NCBI GenBank assembly: GCA_030268105.1
Contig: BSDZ01000116.1
Span: 372,001 to 436,000, forward strand
DNA from: Volvox africanus
Taxonomy: Eukaryota; Chlorophyta; Chlorophyceae; Chlamydomonadales; Volvocaceae
Direction of reading: 5' to 3'
Length of the DNA: 64,000 nucleotides
The notes under the pieces are model-generated. The model worked only from the letters and a program-made list of their open reading frames with translations. It searched no databases and was not told the origin of the DNA. The number at the start of each line of letters is the position of its first letter. Position 1 is the stretch's first letter. The position numbers were made by a program, and so were the translations under genes. Shown here piece after piece: positions 23,693-34,998 of the stretch.

Positions 23693-24524
23693 TGTTGTAC
23701 CTCTCCTTCGTGTTTGCTCATAAGTATCTGCGCGTCTGAAGGCTTTCGACACCGATGCGCGAGCACTTGCAAGTACAGCAGGACAAGCGCGAGCAAACAG
23801 AGACAGCGGAAGACTTCAAGACAGGAAGAGATATAACTTACAGTCTTACAGATAGAGGCGGTGCAATGGACGTAATCGCCGTCAGCGCCGGAAGCAAGCA
23901 ATCATCACGCGGCAGTGATAGCGAAGTTTAGGCTTAGCTCGGGCTAAGTAGAGTAGCGTATAGCAATAATAATATAGAACACACGAGTGTTCTCCAGTAT
24001 AGAATGTCTTATCTTGCTTAGCCGTCCTCGCATCTGTTATACTCGTAGCATCGTGATGCCGTACGATTCACACTAGGAGGCCGATCCTAAGTGTGACAAC
24101 CCTACTGCGTATAGGCGATGTCCATGTATAACAACGTATAAGCCTTTCCGGCATTCGCATGATGCAAGGGTCCGAATAACAATATTCGGTTGCAAGGCAT
24201 GCATCTCAACGAGTGCGGCGTTCTCAACGTGTGCTGTAATGAAGTAATATTATATCAGATAATATTACTTATCGTTTCGTAGCACGAGCATAATGCGCAC
24301 TTCAATGATTCGGGATTTCATGCATGCTAGGCGGATTTGCCATGATGCAATGCTGCGATGGATAATGATAACATGCCAAATGCATATATAAATATATACG
24401 AATATATTTATATCATGCAGGTTCATTCATATGCATTAATCGTTCATGCGTTCATCAAGATAGCACTTCGCCTTGTAGAGTCGCATTGACCTACACATCG
24501 GCGGAAACGAACCGTAGCACAACA
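23693..24524 (-). repeat. 3' LTR of element D
   Basis: The LTR is 832 bp. In the fourth hairpin this copy pairs AAATATAT with ATATATTT where element A pairs AAATGTAT with ATACATTT, a compensatory change. The polypurine tract lies beside it at 24530-24540 (minus). Confidence 0.93.
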
Positions 24525-24583
24525 ATTATCCCCCCTCCCGTATGCAGCGTCCTCGCTGCTTCATACAGCATCGACTGCAAGGG

Positions 24584-27500
24584 TCATTGGGCTTGCGTGG
24601 CACGTTTGCGGGCTTCTTCGAGCAGGGGCTTCATGTCCTGAGAGAAGTTGCGTGCCGGTTCCCATGAGTTGTGCTCGCTGGTATACCCTGTCCACTTGAC
24701 CAAGTACTTGTGTACTGTCCGCTTACATCAGTGTCGGCCCACACGACGTGCGCGATAATCTAACACCCGCTCCACATCGTAAAACTTCTGTTTACCAGCG
24801 ATCCAGGTCTCGGGAACTGGTTCCATCGCTGCGGGGGCGTTAGCAGGCTCAGGGACGGGTTCCGTACCACGATAAGGACGGACAAGCGATACGTGAAACG
24901 TGGGGTGAATGGTCATATCAGCGGGCAATGCAAGCTCCACAGCCACATTCCCAACCATGCGCACGACAGGATACGGACCAATCCAGCAGGGTAAGAGTTT
25001 TCCGGATCCGTCGGCCAAGGAACGCAAGTTCTTGGTGCTTAGCAACACGAGTTGCCCTTCCGAAAACGTCACATCCTGCTTGGATTTGTTGTAGTATTCC
25101 GTCGTTCATTGCTGCGCCGCGTCCAAACACGACTTTGCGTCTGTGATTCGGGACATAAAAGACTTGACAAAAAGTTTAGCAGCAGGCACGTTCACTTCCA
25201 ACTCACGCCACACAGGTAGTGCGGGATGAAACCCGTAGTTAAGAAAGAACGGACTTTTGCCTGTAGAGCGGTTAACAGCGTTGTTAAGCGCGAATTCTGC
25301 CGCAGTCAAATACATATCCCAAACGAGGGGTGTGCGACCAGCATAATTGTGCAACATATCACCCAATGTGCGGTTTGTGCGTTCGGTTTGACCATCAGTC
25401 TGCGGGTGGTACGCTATGCTCAGGTTGACACGCATGCCAACTAGCTTGCAGAGCGCTTCCCAAAACTTAGACGTGAACTGCCCACCGCGGTCAGAGATCA
25501 CGTTTTTGGGAACCCCATGTAACCGAACCACATTGTCGAAAAACAAGCGTGCGGTTTGTTCAGCCGTGCAGGACGATGTGCATGGTGCTAGGTGGACCAT
25601 CTTAGTCAGGCGATCAACCATTACGAACACCGCATCATATCCCCCCTCAGTTTTGGGCAGCACGACTACGAAGTCCATGGAAACACTTTCCCAAGGCGCA
25701 TCCGGGACAGGCAACGGTTGCAACAACCCATGGCCCTTACCGGACAAAGCCTTATTGTGCTGGCACAGACTGCATGTCTGTACGAAGTTCACCGCATCGT
25801 TAGCCAAACGAGGCCACCAAAAGGAACGTTGCACCAACTCGACCAACCGCTTGCTACCAGGGTGTCCTGCTAACGGGTCCTCGTGGAACCGCGCAAGGAT
25901 GTCGTGGCGTAGCGCGTCGTCGTTCGGAACGATGATTTGCGTAGCCGCACCCTCCGTCCGTAGCCAAAGGCCATTCTGCTTGCGAAGATTTTCTACATTA
26001 GCCGGCTCCGAGAACCAGGCATCTGCGTTGTAGGCAACCTTCAACCGCTCCACGAGGTCCGTCGCGATCGGCACCTCCTCGTTATGTGGTCGCACGACGG
26101 GCGCTGCTAAAATTGCAGCGTGTAGCGACGGATGTCGACTGAGAGCATCGGCAATATTCAATTTACCAGAAATGTACTCCCAGGTGCAGTCGAACCTAGC
26201 TAGGTATTCCATCCACCTAGCCTGACGGCGGTTCAACGTCATAACGCTTTGCAAAAACGTTAGGGGCTTGTGGTCAGTCTTTAAAGTAAATGGGCGTCCC
26301 TCGAGGTAACAGTGCCATTCCTTTAAAGCATGCAGCACTGCCAGAAGCTCCTGTTCCCCGGTGGTGTAGCGAATCTCCGCACCAGAAAACTTTTTACTCG
26401 TGAAGGCAATCGGTCGCCCTTCCTGTAACAATACAGCGCAGCTTCCAAATATTGAGGCATCAGACACTACCTCAACACGAAACGGCAACGAGTAATCAGG
26501 GAATGCAAGGGTGACATCTTCGGCAACGGTTCGCTTGAGCTCTTCGAATGCCCGCTGACATTGCGACGTCCACGACTCGAGTGAAACGAAAACGCCTTTG
26601 CGAGTTAAGTTAGTAAGCGGGGCCGCAATGATGGAATATTTTTCAATGAACTTTCGGAAATAATTGGTCAAGCCAAGGAACTTACACAGCTCCGTGAGGT
26701 TCTGAGGGGCGGGCCAATCGCGAACCACGGCGACCTTCCGCGGGTCCATCTTCACACCAGTGGCCGACACAATGTGGCCCAAATATTCCACCTGAGGCTG
26801 CGCCCAAAAGCATTTGGCACGTTTAGCAAACAATTGCTCCCGCCTCATAACGTCGAGCACGAGCTGAAGATGCTCCAAGTGCTCCTCGCGCGTCTTAGAA
26901 TAAACCAAGATGTCATCCAGGTAGCAAACAACGAACCTGTCGATAAACGGTCTAAACATTCGGTCCATGACCGCCTGAAACGTCGCAGGGGCATTAGTCA
27001 AACCAAACGATAGGACCGTATACTGGAAGTGACTGAAGGGTGTCCGAAAAGCGGTTTTCGGAATATCAGAGGCAGCGATGTGAATCTGATTATAGCCCTG
27101 TTGTAAGTCAATCGAGGAAAAATAAGCTGATCCCTTCAGCTTATCCAACAGGTCGTCAGCGCGTGGCAAAGGGTAGCGATTTTTCACCGTACTCACATTC
27201 AACCCCCGGTAATCGATGCACATGCGCAAGGTCCCATCCTTCTTACCGACAAACAAAATCGGTGCAGAATACGGGGATGTGCTGGGGCGTATCATACCCT
27301 TCACGAGCACATCCGTCACCTGGCGCTTCACCTCGTCCAGCTCCAATGGACTCAACCTGTACATTGGCCGGGCCGTAGGCTGCGCTCCAGGCATGAGAGG
27401 GATTGTGTGATCAAAAGGACGCATAGGTGGTAGGCCAGGGATATCTTTAAAGACGTCCTCATACTGCGACAGTAGGGCCTCAACCTCAGGATCCACAGAA

Positions 27501-28646
27501 ATCTGCGCGGTGGTGGCACAACAGCCCACCCGCGGCCTCAAAAGCAGTCCGTGGGCACCCTTCTGTAACAAACGGACGGCTTCCTTACGCCCGACTAGCT
27601 CTGGTTTGATTCGTGCGGCCATTGCGGTCACAGTGAAATTAACCATAGGCACCGCCTCAGCTTCGCCCTCCTTTTGTTGTGACATGTTCGAACAACAGGA
27701 AAGGTACCTTATTCGACAGAGTACCCTTGCACATATGCAGGGTTGCGGTCTCCATGTCGATGCACGCACAGTACTGCCGTAATGTCGAAGACCCCATTAT
27801 GTACGGTGCAGTCTCTGCTAAGCCCTGCAGCACGTACGGCCGGGTCACAACACGCAAAGGGCCTAACGATAGGCTAAGGGTAATCCTGCCCACGATGGGA
27901 TGCTTACCCCCGTCAGCAAGGGTAACCTGTGGACAATCGGACGACTCTGGGGTCAACCCCAGCGCATTCACCTCTGCGACAGAGATGAAGTCGTCGCTGG
28001 CACCGGTGTCAACAAGTGCCTTCAGAGTACGGCCATTCAAACCGATCTGAACCACTGGGACACGGTTATCTACGAGCGACTGCCCAGCAGATAACGTCAG
28101 TGCACTTAGGGCGGGTCCGCAACCTACGGCACCCTCATCAGGAGCTTCGTACCAAACGTCAACCGAGTAGGATGTCCCTGGCCACGGAGCCAGCGTACCC
28201 TCCCGATCCACACCATTAAACAAAACGGTGCCCGGCTCGAACCGGTGGACATGCCGCATACCCCTTAATGATGCCTCTGCCTTGCGCCGACAGAAAGCGG
28301 GGAGTAATACACATGCGGCGGTGCCTGGATATTGACGCCTACATCTCCTGTAAACGGCCAACTGTTCCGACATCTCACGCAGAGACGAGGGGATGAACAA
28401 AACCACGTGGTTAGACAGATCGATAGACGACAGGGGACGGCGAGGTGTAAACAAATTACACAACGGATCGAAGCAGAGAAGTCCCGTGCGTCCGTCAAGC
28501 GTGATGCGTCGCGCAATGACTCGCTCGATGTGTCCAAGTACGCAAGGCAACAATGCCTTCACGGCTGGCCGTAAGGATGACCACCGACCACGCGTTAGTT
28601 CAGAAATCCCGGGTGGTGCCCCCTCCACAGGAACCCGGGCAAGCCC
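24584..28646 (-). pseudogene. pol: Element D Pol (all domains, two nonsense changes)
   Basis: After the gag UAG the same frame is open from 28646 to 27657 and holds the protease ([10 protein letters not shown]). It ends at a stop after VTTKGGRS. The next frame begins with an ATG (MSQQKEGE, about 27686) and runs to 25106 through RT (YLDDILVYS), RNase H and integrase. Reaching it by translation needs a +1 shift or re-initiation. TGA at 25106-25108 replaces the CGA of other copies. The GPY/F segment and chromodomain follow at 24728-25105, with a second CGA-to-TGA at 24728-24730, and the normal end is at 24584. The domain set and order are those of chromoviruses. Confidence 0.92.
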
Positions 28647-29882
28647 CTATTTTGGCTGAGGTACAAACGGCGGCAGTAACGGGCAATCCTTAGTAGGATG
28701 GCTCTCCGCGCACCGTAGACAAACATTGGCCGCTTTCCGACGTTCGAACTCGGAACGATTGCAATTCCATTTTGGCATAAACGAGTCATCCGTGCGAGTC
28801 CGCTTCGCATTGGGGTCAGAGTGCTGTGCGGCTGCCGACGACGGCGCACCACCACGCTTCCTGCTCTTAGCCGGGTCCGAGCTCGGACCTGCTCCTCCTG
28901 ACCCGCGGACACCCGAGCTAGCGCCCCCGCGCGCCTTGCGTTGCCGGTTGCTGCATCGCGTCGCGGCAGTAGGCGTGGGGCGGGTCGCTCCGAGTTCCTG
29001 GTCGAGAGCTACGGCTTCCCCAAGCGGATCCTGCACTTGCACGGCATTTGCACGAGGGACAGACTTGACTTCTTCCTCACCGACAAGGAGTCGTATCTCC
29101 GTACCCTTAGCAAAAGTGACCAAGGCATCATACGACTTGATCGGCACCCCAGCCAAGTCAGTAGCGCACCATTTAGCCAAAAGTTTCGTCAGGCCTCGCT
29201 TAAACCAAAAGACACGCTCGGTTTCGGTGAGATCAGCAATGGGGGTCACAAGTGCTTCGAAGTGTGACTGGTACGCAGGTACATTTTCACCCCGACGCAT
29301 GTGGTAACTACCGGCCGCCAAGACCTTACGAGCCTCCACATCACGTGCTTGAACCTCAGTAGCGAACCGTGCGAGCAAAGCGGCGATCATCTCGTCAAAA
29401 GTATAGTCGCCCCGGGCGGTGGTCCATTCGCGATACCTGTCCTTCGCTGAGCCCTCGAGGGTATTACCAACGAAGAGACACCTGATACCATCATTATCAC
29501 CACCATGAACAGCCTGGAGATACTTTTTAGCGTCACGCACGTACGCACGAGTTGCATCGGCTATGCTATGTCCTGATGTCTTTTCAGTTAGCGAGATATT
29601 GAGCCTAGGAACGGGAATTGACAATCTCATCACCTCAGGGATGTCATCATGCCCTCGAGCTTGAGGTAATGGCAGAACCCTTGGTCCAGCAGTGTTGTCC
29701 ATATTGGTGTTAACTGCTGAATGCGGCACAATTAAGTGAGCAGGGGTCTGAAGGACAAGGGGCTCTTGAGTGGCTCGCGTGCCAACAGTCTCAAGACCTC
29801 TATCCGGCGCTCTAGCAGCCACAACAAAATCGGGTTGGCTAGCTAGGCTAGTGTGCGGCGTATCGTCGTGTTCCGCGGACAT
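28647..29882 (-). CDS. gag: Element D Gag
   Basis: This intact 411-residue Gag starts at ATG and ends in UAG. It has the capsid core (KYLQAVHGGDNDGIRCLFVG), a basic segment and the knuckle CLRCAESHPTKDC. The GT-AG segment missing from C and F lies here at 29031-29633 (603 bp, 201 codons). The first missing segment of C corresponds to 29714-29969 (256 bp), which contains this ATG. The Pol frame follows in the same phase after the UAG. Confidence 0.93.
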   Translation of the reverse strand: MSAEHDDTPHTSLASQPDFVVAARAPDRGLETVGTRATQEPLVLQTPAHLIVPHSAVNTNMDNTAGPRVLPLPQARGHDDIPEVMRLSIPVPRLNISLTEKTSGHSIADATRAYVRDAKKYLQAVHGGDNDGIRCLFVGNTLEGSAKDRYREWTTARGDYTFDEMIAALLARFATEVQARDVEARKVLAAGSYHMRRGENVPAYQSHFEALVTPIADLTETERVFWFKRGLTKLLAKWCATDLAGVPIKSYDALVTFAKGTEIRLLVGEEEVKSVPRANAVQVQDPLGEAVALDQELGATRPTPTAATRCSNRQRKARGGASSGVRGSGGAGPSSDPAKSRKRGGAPSSAAAQHSDPNAKRTRTDDSFMPKWNCNRSEFERRKAANVCLRCAESHPTKDCPLLPPFVPQPK

Positions 29883-30348
29883 GGAGCACGAAGCGATACC
29901 CTAGGTTTGCGTAATAGAAGCCGACTTCTATCGCAAAGGCAAGAGTACAAAGAGATTCGGTGAGCCTACCGACAGTACTCTTGAGAAGATTCAGTAAACT
30001 CAGCAAGTACTTGCCCAGCTGAGTCCTGATCTCCGTAGTTTGGGCGATGAGGGTCGCCAAATGGTCCGGACGCAAGCCGGTCTCAGTCACCGCGGCAAGC
30101 AATGCCGGTGCACTGAGATTACCTGCGACTCAGAGCGTACACTTACACAACAAGTGCAGCAATCTAAACAAAAGCAATTAAACAATTACAAACCGGAAGC
30201 GGCGGCGTCCGAAACGGCGCGGCCTAGGTCTTCGGCAAAAGTATCTAGCGGTCCTCGTGGTTCGTCACTGGAACTCGCCATAGAAAGAGCCTACTTCCGA
30301 TTAGACAAAGAGAGACAGTTAGGCAACGAACCTGTCTCGATACCAATT
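29883..30348 (-). other. Element D leader and PBS
   Basis: The primer-binding site at 30327-30345 reads TGGTATCGAGACAGGTTCG on the minus strand. Its first seven bases equal those of the initiator-methionine tRNA PBS used by many Ty3/gypsy elements. The leader has an ATG frame (MASSSDEPRG) and a frame without ATG beginning LAAVTETG. These are probable upstream exons (see element E). Confidence 0.7.
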
Positions 30349-31180
30349 TGTTGTACCTCTCCTTCGTGTTTGCTCATAAGTATCTGCGCGCCTGAAGGCT
30401 TTCGACACCGATGCGCGAGCACTTGCAAGTACAGCAGGACAAGCGCGAGCAAACAGAGACAGCGGAAGACTTCAAGACAGGAAGAGATATAACTTACAGT
30501 CTTACAGATAGAGGCGGTGCAATGGACGTAATCGCCGTCAGCGCCGGAAGCAAGCAATCATCACGCGGCGGTGATAGCGAAGTTTAGGCTTAGCTCGGGC
30601 TAAGTAGAGTAGCGTATAGCAATAATAATGTAGAACACACAAGTGTTCTCCAGTATAGAATGTCTTATCTTGCTTAGCCGTCCTCGCATCTGTTATACTC
30701 GTAGCATCGTGATGCCGTACGATTCACACTAGGAGGCCGATCCTAAGTGTGACAACCCTACTGCGTATAGGCGATGTCCATGTATAACAACGTATAAGCC
30801 TTTCCGGCATTCGCATGATGCAAGGGTCCGAATAACGATATTCGGTTGCAAGGCATGCATCTCAACGAGTGCGGCGTTCTCAACGTGTGCTGTAATGAAG
30901 TAATATTATATCAGATAATATTACTTATCGTTTCGTAGCACGAGCATAATGCGCACTTCAATGATTCGGGATTTCATGCATGCTAGGCGGATTTGCCATG
31001 ATGCAATGCCGCGATGGATAATGATAACATGCCAAATGCATATATAAATATATACGAATATATTTATATCATGCAGGTTCATTCATATGCATTAATCGTT
31101 CATGCGTTCATCAAGATAGCACTTCGCCTTGTAGAGTCGCATCGACCTACACATCGGCGGAAACGAACCGTAGCACAACA
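30349..31180 (-). repeat. 5' LTR of element D
   Basis: This 832-bp LTR is close to the partner at 23693. It adjoins the J-unit at about 31187. Confidence 0.93.
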
Positions 31181-31879
31181 TGTATGGTAGAGGATGCAAC
31201 GGCATGGGAATAGTGACATCCACGACATTGTACACCTGATGGCTGGTGCGTGCTCGCGCCTTCATGCATATCTAATTTTCACGTTCACTGTTTGGAAACT
31301 AGTTTGATAAGCCTCGCCCCGCCGTTGGTATGGGCTATGGGTATGTGTTTATACCCCTTCACGTGATATGTTGATGACGAGCATGTGAACCATGCAGCTG
31401 TGTTGACTGCATTACCGAGCTACTAGAGCTGTGTAAACATCTTGCCGTATCCGTTAATTGTGTAGGCATGTACTCCGACAGGAAGGGCACAGAAAACTGA
31501 AACATAATGACATCTTGTCACACTGTAGGGGCTACGCAGCAAATATCGAATTAATGACGAGGGTCTGAGCTCAGGGTGTGCGTGGTTAAGAAAGTTACAT
31601 GAAACACAAACATAATTATGGAAGTACCAATCACGATATAGTACAAAACATAGGTATCAGAGTCTGCCCAATTAAGGGTGGTATCGAAAGACACCGAATA
31701 TGAATTCAAAGCCCCATATACATGTTTCGTTCCAGGGACAGGCAAAGTGTCCAAGGAAGCTCCCAAGGATCCTGGATCGCGTGTTTCTGGGGTCGTAACC
31801 CTCCATGTGGTGGGGTTTCTTAACCTCGCACCCATTACTCCTCCATTGCACAAACAGGGACAATCAAGACGTCCCGGCC

Positions 31880-31985
31880 AAAGCCACTCCGGCGGCTAAG
31901 GCCCCCCCTTTGTCCCAGCCAAAGCCGCTCCGGCGGCTAAGGCCCTCCCTTTGTCCCAGCCAAAGCCGCTCCGGCGGCTAAAGCC
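31880..31985. repeat. GC-rich tandem repeat inside the J-unit
   Basis: Three copies of a unit of about 39-40 bp contain AAAGCCGCTCCGGCGGCTAA, itself a short inverted repeat. The inverted J-unit copy has three units at about 58650-58760. Confidence 0.8.
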
Positions 31986-32286
31986 CGCTTCTTTTTGCCA
32001 CTCGTTACACAAGCAAAGGACAATACGTCCCAGCCACAGCCGCCCTGGAGGCAGAGCCCCCGACCAGTCAACACCAGGGCATTAAATCTGCGTGGAAAGG
32101 GTTTGTTAGTCAGTAAGGACGTGTCTAATTATTATCGTAAGAACTGAGCGACACAATAAAACAGGCAGGCCAAGTCCCACACTTTTCTTCTGATGACTAA
32201 CATAAAGCCCTGATAAGATGCATGCAATCCCCCCTTTGTTTCCCTTGCTCCACCCCTCGCTCGTCATATGCCTTCGGCATGCGCAT

Positions 32287-33390
32287 CTAGTTGTTGTTCT
32301 CAAGTCTGCTATATGCGACTTGCAAGTGTTCAAAGGCTTTGAAAGCCAACGCCCTGTGTTGCTCACCCAGCAGGTGATGGTGTGGGTTCACCTGCCACCT
32401 GAGCCTGTCGTACACAGCCTTCCGTCCCTGGGTTTTGAACTTCTCCGGAGCAAGCTGGAAGATGAGACGGTCGCCAAGTGCCTCATCTTCCAGTTTGCTA
32501 AGTGTGATCACCCACTCAACCACATCCGCATTTGTAAGCCCCTCAGTGGGTATGACGACATGGCTCACGTGGCCCAACCCGTTATCTGCACTTTGGGTAT
32601 GCCCGCTTTCAGCCACGTCCCTCTCGTCGCACACCACATTATCCGCACTTTGGGTATCTCCGCTTTCGGCCACGTGCCTCTCGTGGCACACCACGTTATC
32701 TGCACTTTGGGTATCTCCGCTTTCTGCCACGTCCCTCTCGTGGCACACCACGTTATCCGCACTTTGGGTATCTCCGCTTTCGGCCACGTCCCTCTCGTGG
32801 CACACCACGTTATCTGCACTTTGGGTATCTCCGCTTTCTGCCACGTCCCTCTCGTGGCACACCACGTTATCCGCACTTTGGGTATCTCCGCTTTCTGCCA
32901 CGTCCCTCTCGTGGCACACCACATTATCCGCACTTTGGGTATCTCCGATTTCGGCCACGTGCCTCTCGTGGCACACCACGTTATCTGCACTTTGGGTATC
33001 TCCGATTTCGGCCACGTGCCTCTCGTGGCACACCACGTTATCTGCACTTTGGGTATCTCCGCTTTCGGCCACGTGCCTCTCGTGGCACACCACGTTATCC
33101 GCACTTTGGGTATCTCCGCTTTCGGCCATGTTCCTCTCGTAGTTAACCTCTTTGGTATCACTCTCATAATTGCCGATATGGACCACTGGCACCTCGTGGT
33201 CGATTTTGCTCTTGATGCTCTGCGCATCCTGGTGTTGGAACACAGACACCTCAAAGTCAAACCCATCACTTTTGGTCCCATTTTTCCAGGGCTGAACGCC
33301 ATGGTCAGGCTTACTGACGTCTGCCTCGTTGGGTATCTCCATAGGAACGACTGTCTGAGAACCCATAATCCAGCCAGATATTTGCTGCAT
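32287..33390 (-). CDS. J-unit protein: 19-residue tandem repeats plus degenerate J-like C-terminus (copy 1)
   Basis: The frame from the ATG at 33390 gives about 367 residues. An acidic N-terminal part is followed by ten copies of a 19-residue repeat, consensus VVCHERDVAESGDTQSADN. The C-terminal part has a helix-rich segment (VVEWVITLSKLEDEALGDRL) and ends AFKAFEHLQVAYSRLENNN. That end resembles helices II-IV of a J domain, as in the real J protein at 41278 (RLHPDKN...[12 protein letters not shown]), but NPH stands where HPD is required. Hsp70 stimulation is therefore doubtful. An in-frame GTG lies 48 bp upstream, and a short proline-rich frame (MPPPPHGQG) further upstream could be a separate exon. 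I do not recognise the family, and the J-like reading is inference. Confidence 0.65.
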   Translation of the reverse strand: MQQISGWIMGSQTVVPMEIPNEADVSKPDHGVQPWKNGTKSDGFDFEVSVFQHQDAQSIKSKIDHEVPVVHIGNYESDTKEVNYERNMAESGDTQSADNVVCHERHVAESGDTQSADNVVCHERHVAEIGDTQSADNVVCHERHVAEIGDTQSADNVVCHERDVAESGDTQSADNVVCHERDVAESGDTQSADNVVCHERDVAESGDTQSADNVVCHERDVAESGDTQSADNVVCHERHVAESGDTQSADNVVCDERDVAESGHTQSADNGLGHVSHVVIPTEGLTNADVVEWVITLSKLEDEALGDRLIFQLAPEKFKTQGRKAVYDRLRWQVNPHHHLLGEQHRALAFKAFEHLQVAYSRLENNN

Positions 33391-33942
33391 GGACGGCAAC
33401 CTAAGTTGCCAGCACAGCACCTTCGGCTGCAGATGCACCGCGGTCGAAGAGAGAAATATGGTCCTGCGGCAATGGGCGAAAAATTAATTTTCTGTGACTT
33501 AAAATGGTTCTGGCTTTGACCTTGACCGTGAGGCGGCGGCGGCATCCCAATCACAAACAGCTACAACGCAAGGAAAGCTGCCCATATAGTTAATTTTTAA
33601 TTAAGCTTAGCAAAGACATCGGTGGAGTCAGCCACGAAAATTGGAAAAGGCTCGAGCGTACCTTGGGTAGAAGACCTCGAAGCATGTCCGCGCCAGGTAG
33701 AAGATTCCACTGAGCATGGCTTTTAGGACGGGCCTAGCGACACAGCTCATGGTATCTGAATCCACGCAAACAAGCAAGCCTATCCAAAGACCAGGTGTGC
33801 TTGTAGCTTAAGGCTGCGGTGTGCGTATGTTGAAAGTCAGGTTCGATAGAGATAGAGTGTGCAGAGCAGGTAGCAGTAAACAACGTTGCATTTAAAACGC
33901 TGTAGTGAGAAAATGCTCACTGAACGGCCTAAGTAGCAAAAG

Positions 33943-34366
33943 TCCGCCTCACGAGGCCATTCCCTAAGGATCCGAGCCAGTGATAACAATGTCGCCAGAT
34001 CGAATTTGGGTCGGGGCAAAATGGCGTAGGAGGGATGTAGCTTGGATTGCCCGACTCTACGGAGTTGGGTCCGAGTCCACAGAAGATTAAATGCATAGCC
34101 CGTAAAGTGCGCATCTGAGACACGTAACTGGGCTGATGGAGCGGGTTGGTTTGACACCCACCTAAATGCCTGTAGGTCCGAAGGGGCTGGCACATGGATA
34201 GGGGCCGTAGAGAGTAGGAAACTCTGCGTAACCAAAGAACAGGTGATCTCTAGCGGCCTCAGATGAAGACGCTGAGGTATGCGTGCCCACTCGGTTAAAA
34301 TCCCGGAGATTCCCATAATACACGCCAGCCCACAAGGGCGGAGTAACCATAATAATATAATAATAA
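33943..34366 (+). mobile_element. SINE-like insertion in the J-unit
   Basis: This 424-bp insertion is flanked by a 9-bp direct repeat TAGCAAAAG (33934-33942 and 34367-34375) and ends in an AT-rich tail (ATAATATAATAATAA). The other J-unit copy at 62815-62830 has one TAGCAAAAG and no insertion, so the empty site is seen directly. The long duplication and the tail fit target-primed reverse transcription. Internal matches to an A box (TGGCGTAGGAG, about 34022) and B box (GGTCCGAGTCC, about 34067) suggest a tRNA-like part, but they lie about 80 bp from the 5' end, so tRNA origin is uncertain. Confidence 0.65.
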
Positions 34367-34590
34367 TAGCAAAAGTTTGATGAAAGTACGGCGGAGAGTG
34401 TACCTCCATCATAATCTGCCCTGCCAGGGGCTTCTTTACATCTGTGAGAAATTTTGAGGTATTTCGTTGCTTACGGAAAGCTTTCAATCAATCCACGGTC
34501 ATGATGGCACAGGGAAGTTATGTGCATTCAGTACTAAGCTGGAATCACGGCCAGTAGCGTCTGAGGACGACGCGAAGTTGAACCTCTTTT

Positions 34591-34998
34591 TAATAACTGA
34601 AGCTTGGGAATGACAGGGTCTATTACTGCATCTGAAAAGGGCAAACCACCTCCTTGCTTTCTGAGAACCACAATTCCGAAGCAAACTTGATACGAAGTCG
34701 CACATGTACATGGAAGTATATGAACTAGAATCACATTATTGTAGACATAATACAGGACACAGAATAGAATACACATATGTTTTGTAGGTTCCTTTGGAAG
34801 GCTTAGGGTTACTGCCCCGGGGAAGAACACTGCTTGCCAATACATACTGCCTTCCGCGCATGCATGGCGCCGGCATGATGCTCCATGTAAATTACATTAC
34901 TCCAACGCGATGAACACCCGGGATAGATCTCGCTCAGAACCTCGCTCTGGCAACCAGTCACCTTCGCGATGCCCACCCGTTCGTTGGAGGTTTGCACC
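34591..34998. other. Unassigned stretch between J-unit and R2
   Basis: No gene, repeat or RNA was recognised. Confidence 0.45.

Larger units (their letters stand above)
23693..31180 (-). mobile_element. Element D: full-length Ty3/gypsy chromovirus
   Basis: This 7488-bp element on the minus strand has 832-bp LTRs (23693-24524 and 30349-31180) that differ at about seven positions by eye. It carries all parts: PBS, leader, intact gag, protease, RT, RNase H, integrase, chromodomain and polypurine tract. Two CGA-to-TGA stops near the end of pol (25106-25108 and 24728-24730) inactivate it. The immediate flanks (GATAT left, TGTAT right) do not form a clear duplication, so one flank may have been rearranged. 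Confidence 0.93.
31187..34590 (-). repeat. J-unit, copy 1 (dispersed repeat carrying a J-like ORF)
   Basis: This is a composite repeat of about 3.0 kb without its internal insertion. In plus-strand order it holds a left segment also found at 63541, R1 (31281-31780), three copies of a GC-rich tandem of about 40 bp (31880-31985), the 57-bp repeat ORF (minus strand, 32287-33390), and a right segment that ends at TTGAACCTCTTTTT. The right end matches 62777-63045 exactly at the same breakpoint. The second copy is split over 49653-63045. I see no terminal repeats or target duplication for the unit itself, so its way of moving is unknown. Confidence 0.75.

Noticed and set aside
23688..31185. Target-site duplication for element D
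   Set aside because: The flanks GATAT and TGTAT do not match. I could not support a duplication.
32600..33130. CRISPR-like array
   Set aside because: The 57-bp units are contiguous without unique spacers and encode a protein repeat.
32218..33519. 433-residue plus-strand frame across the 57-bp repeats
   Set aside because: It is open because the repeat lacks stops in several frames. The non-repeat ends look protein-like only on the minus strand (J-like C-terminus).
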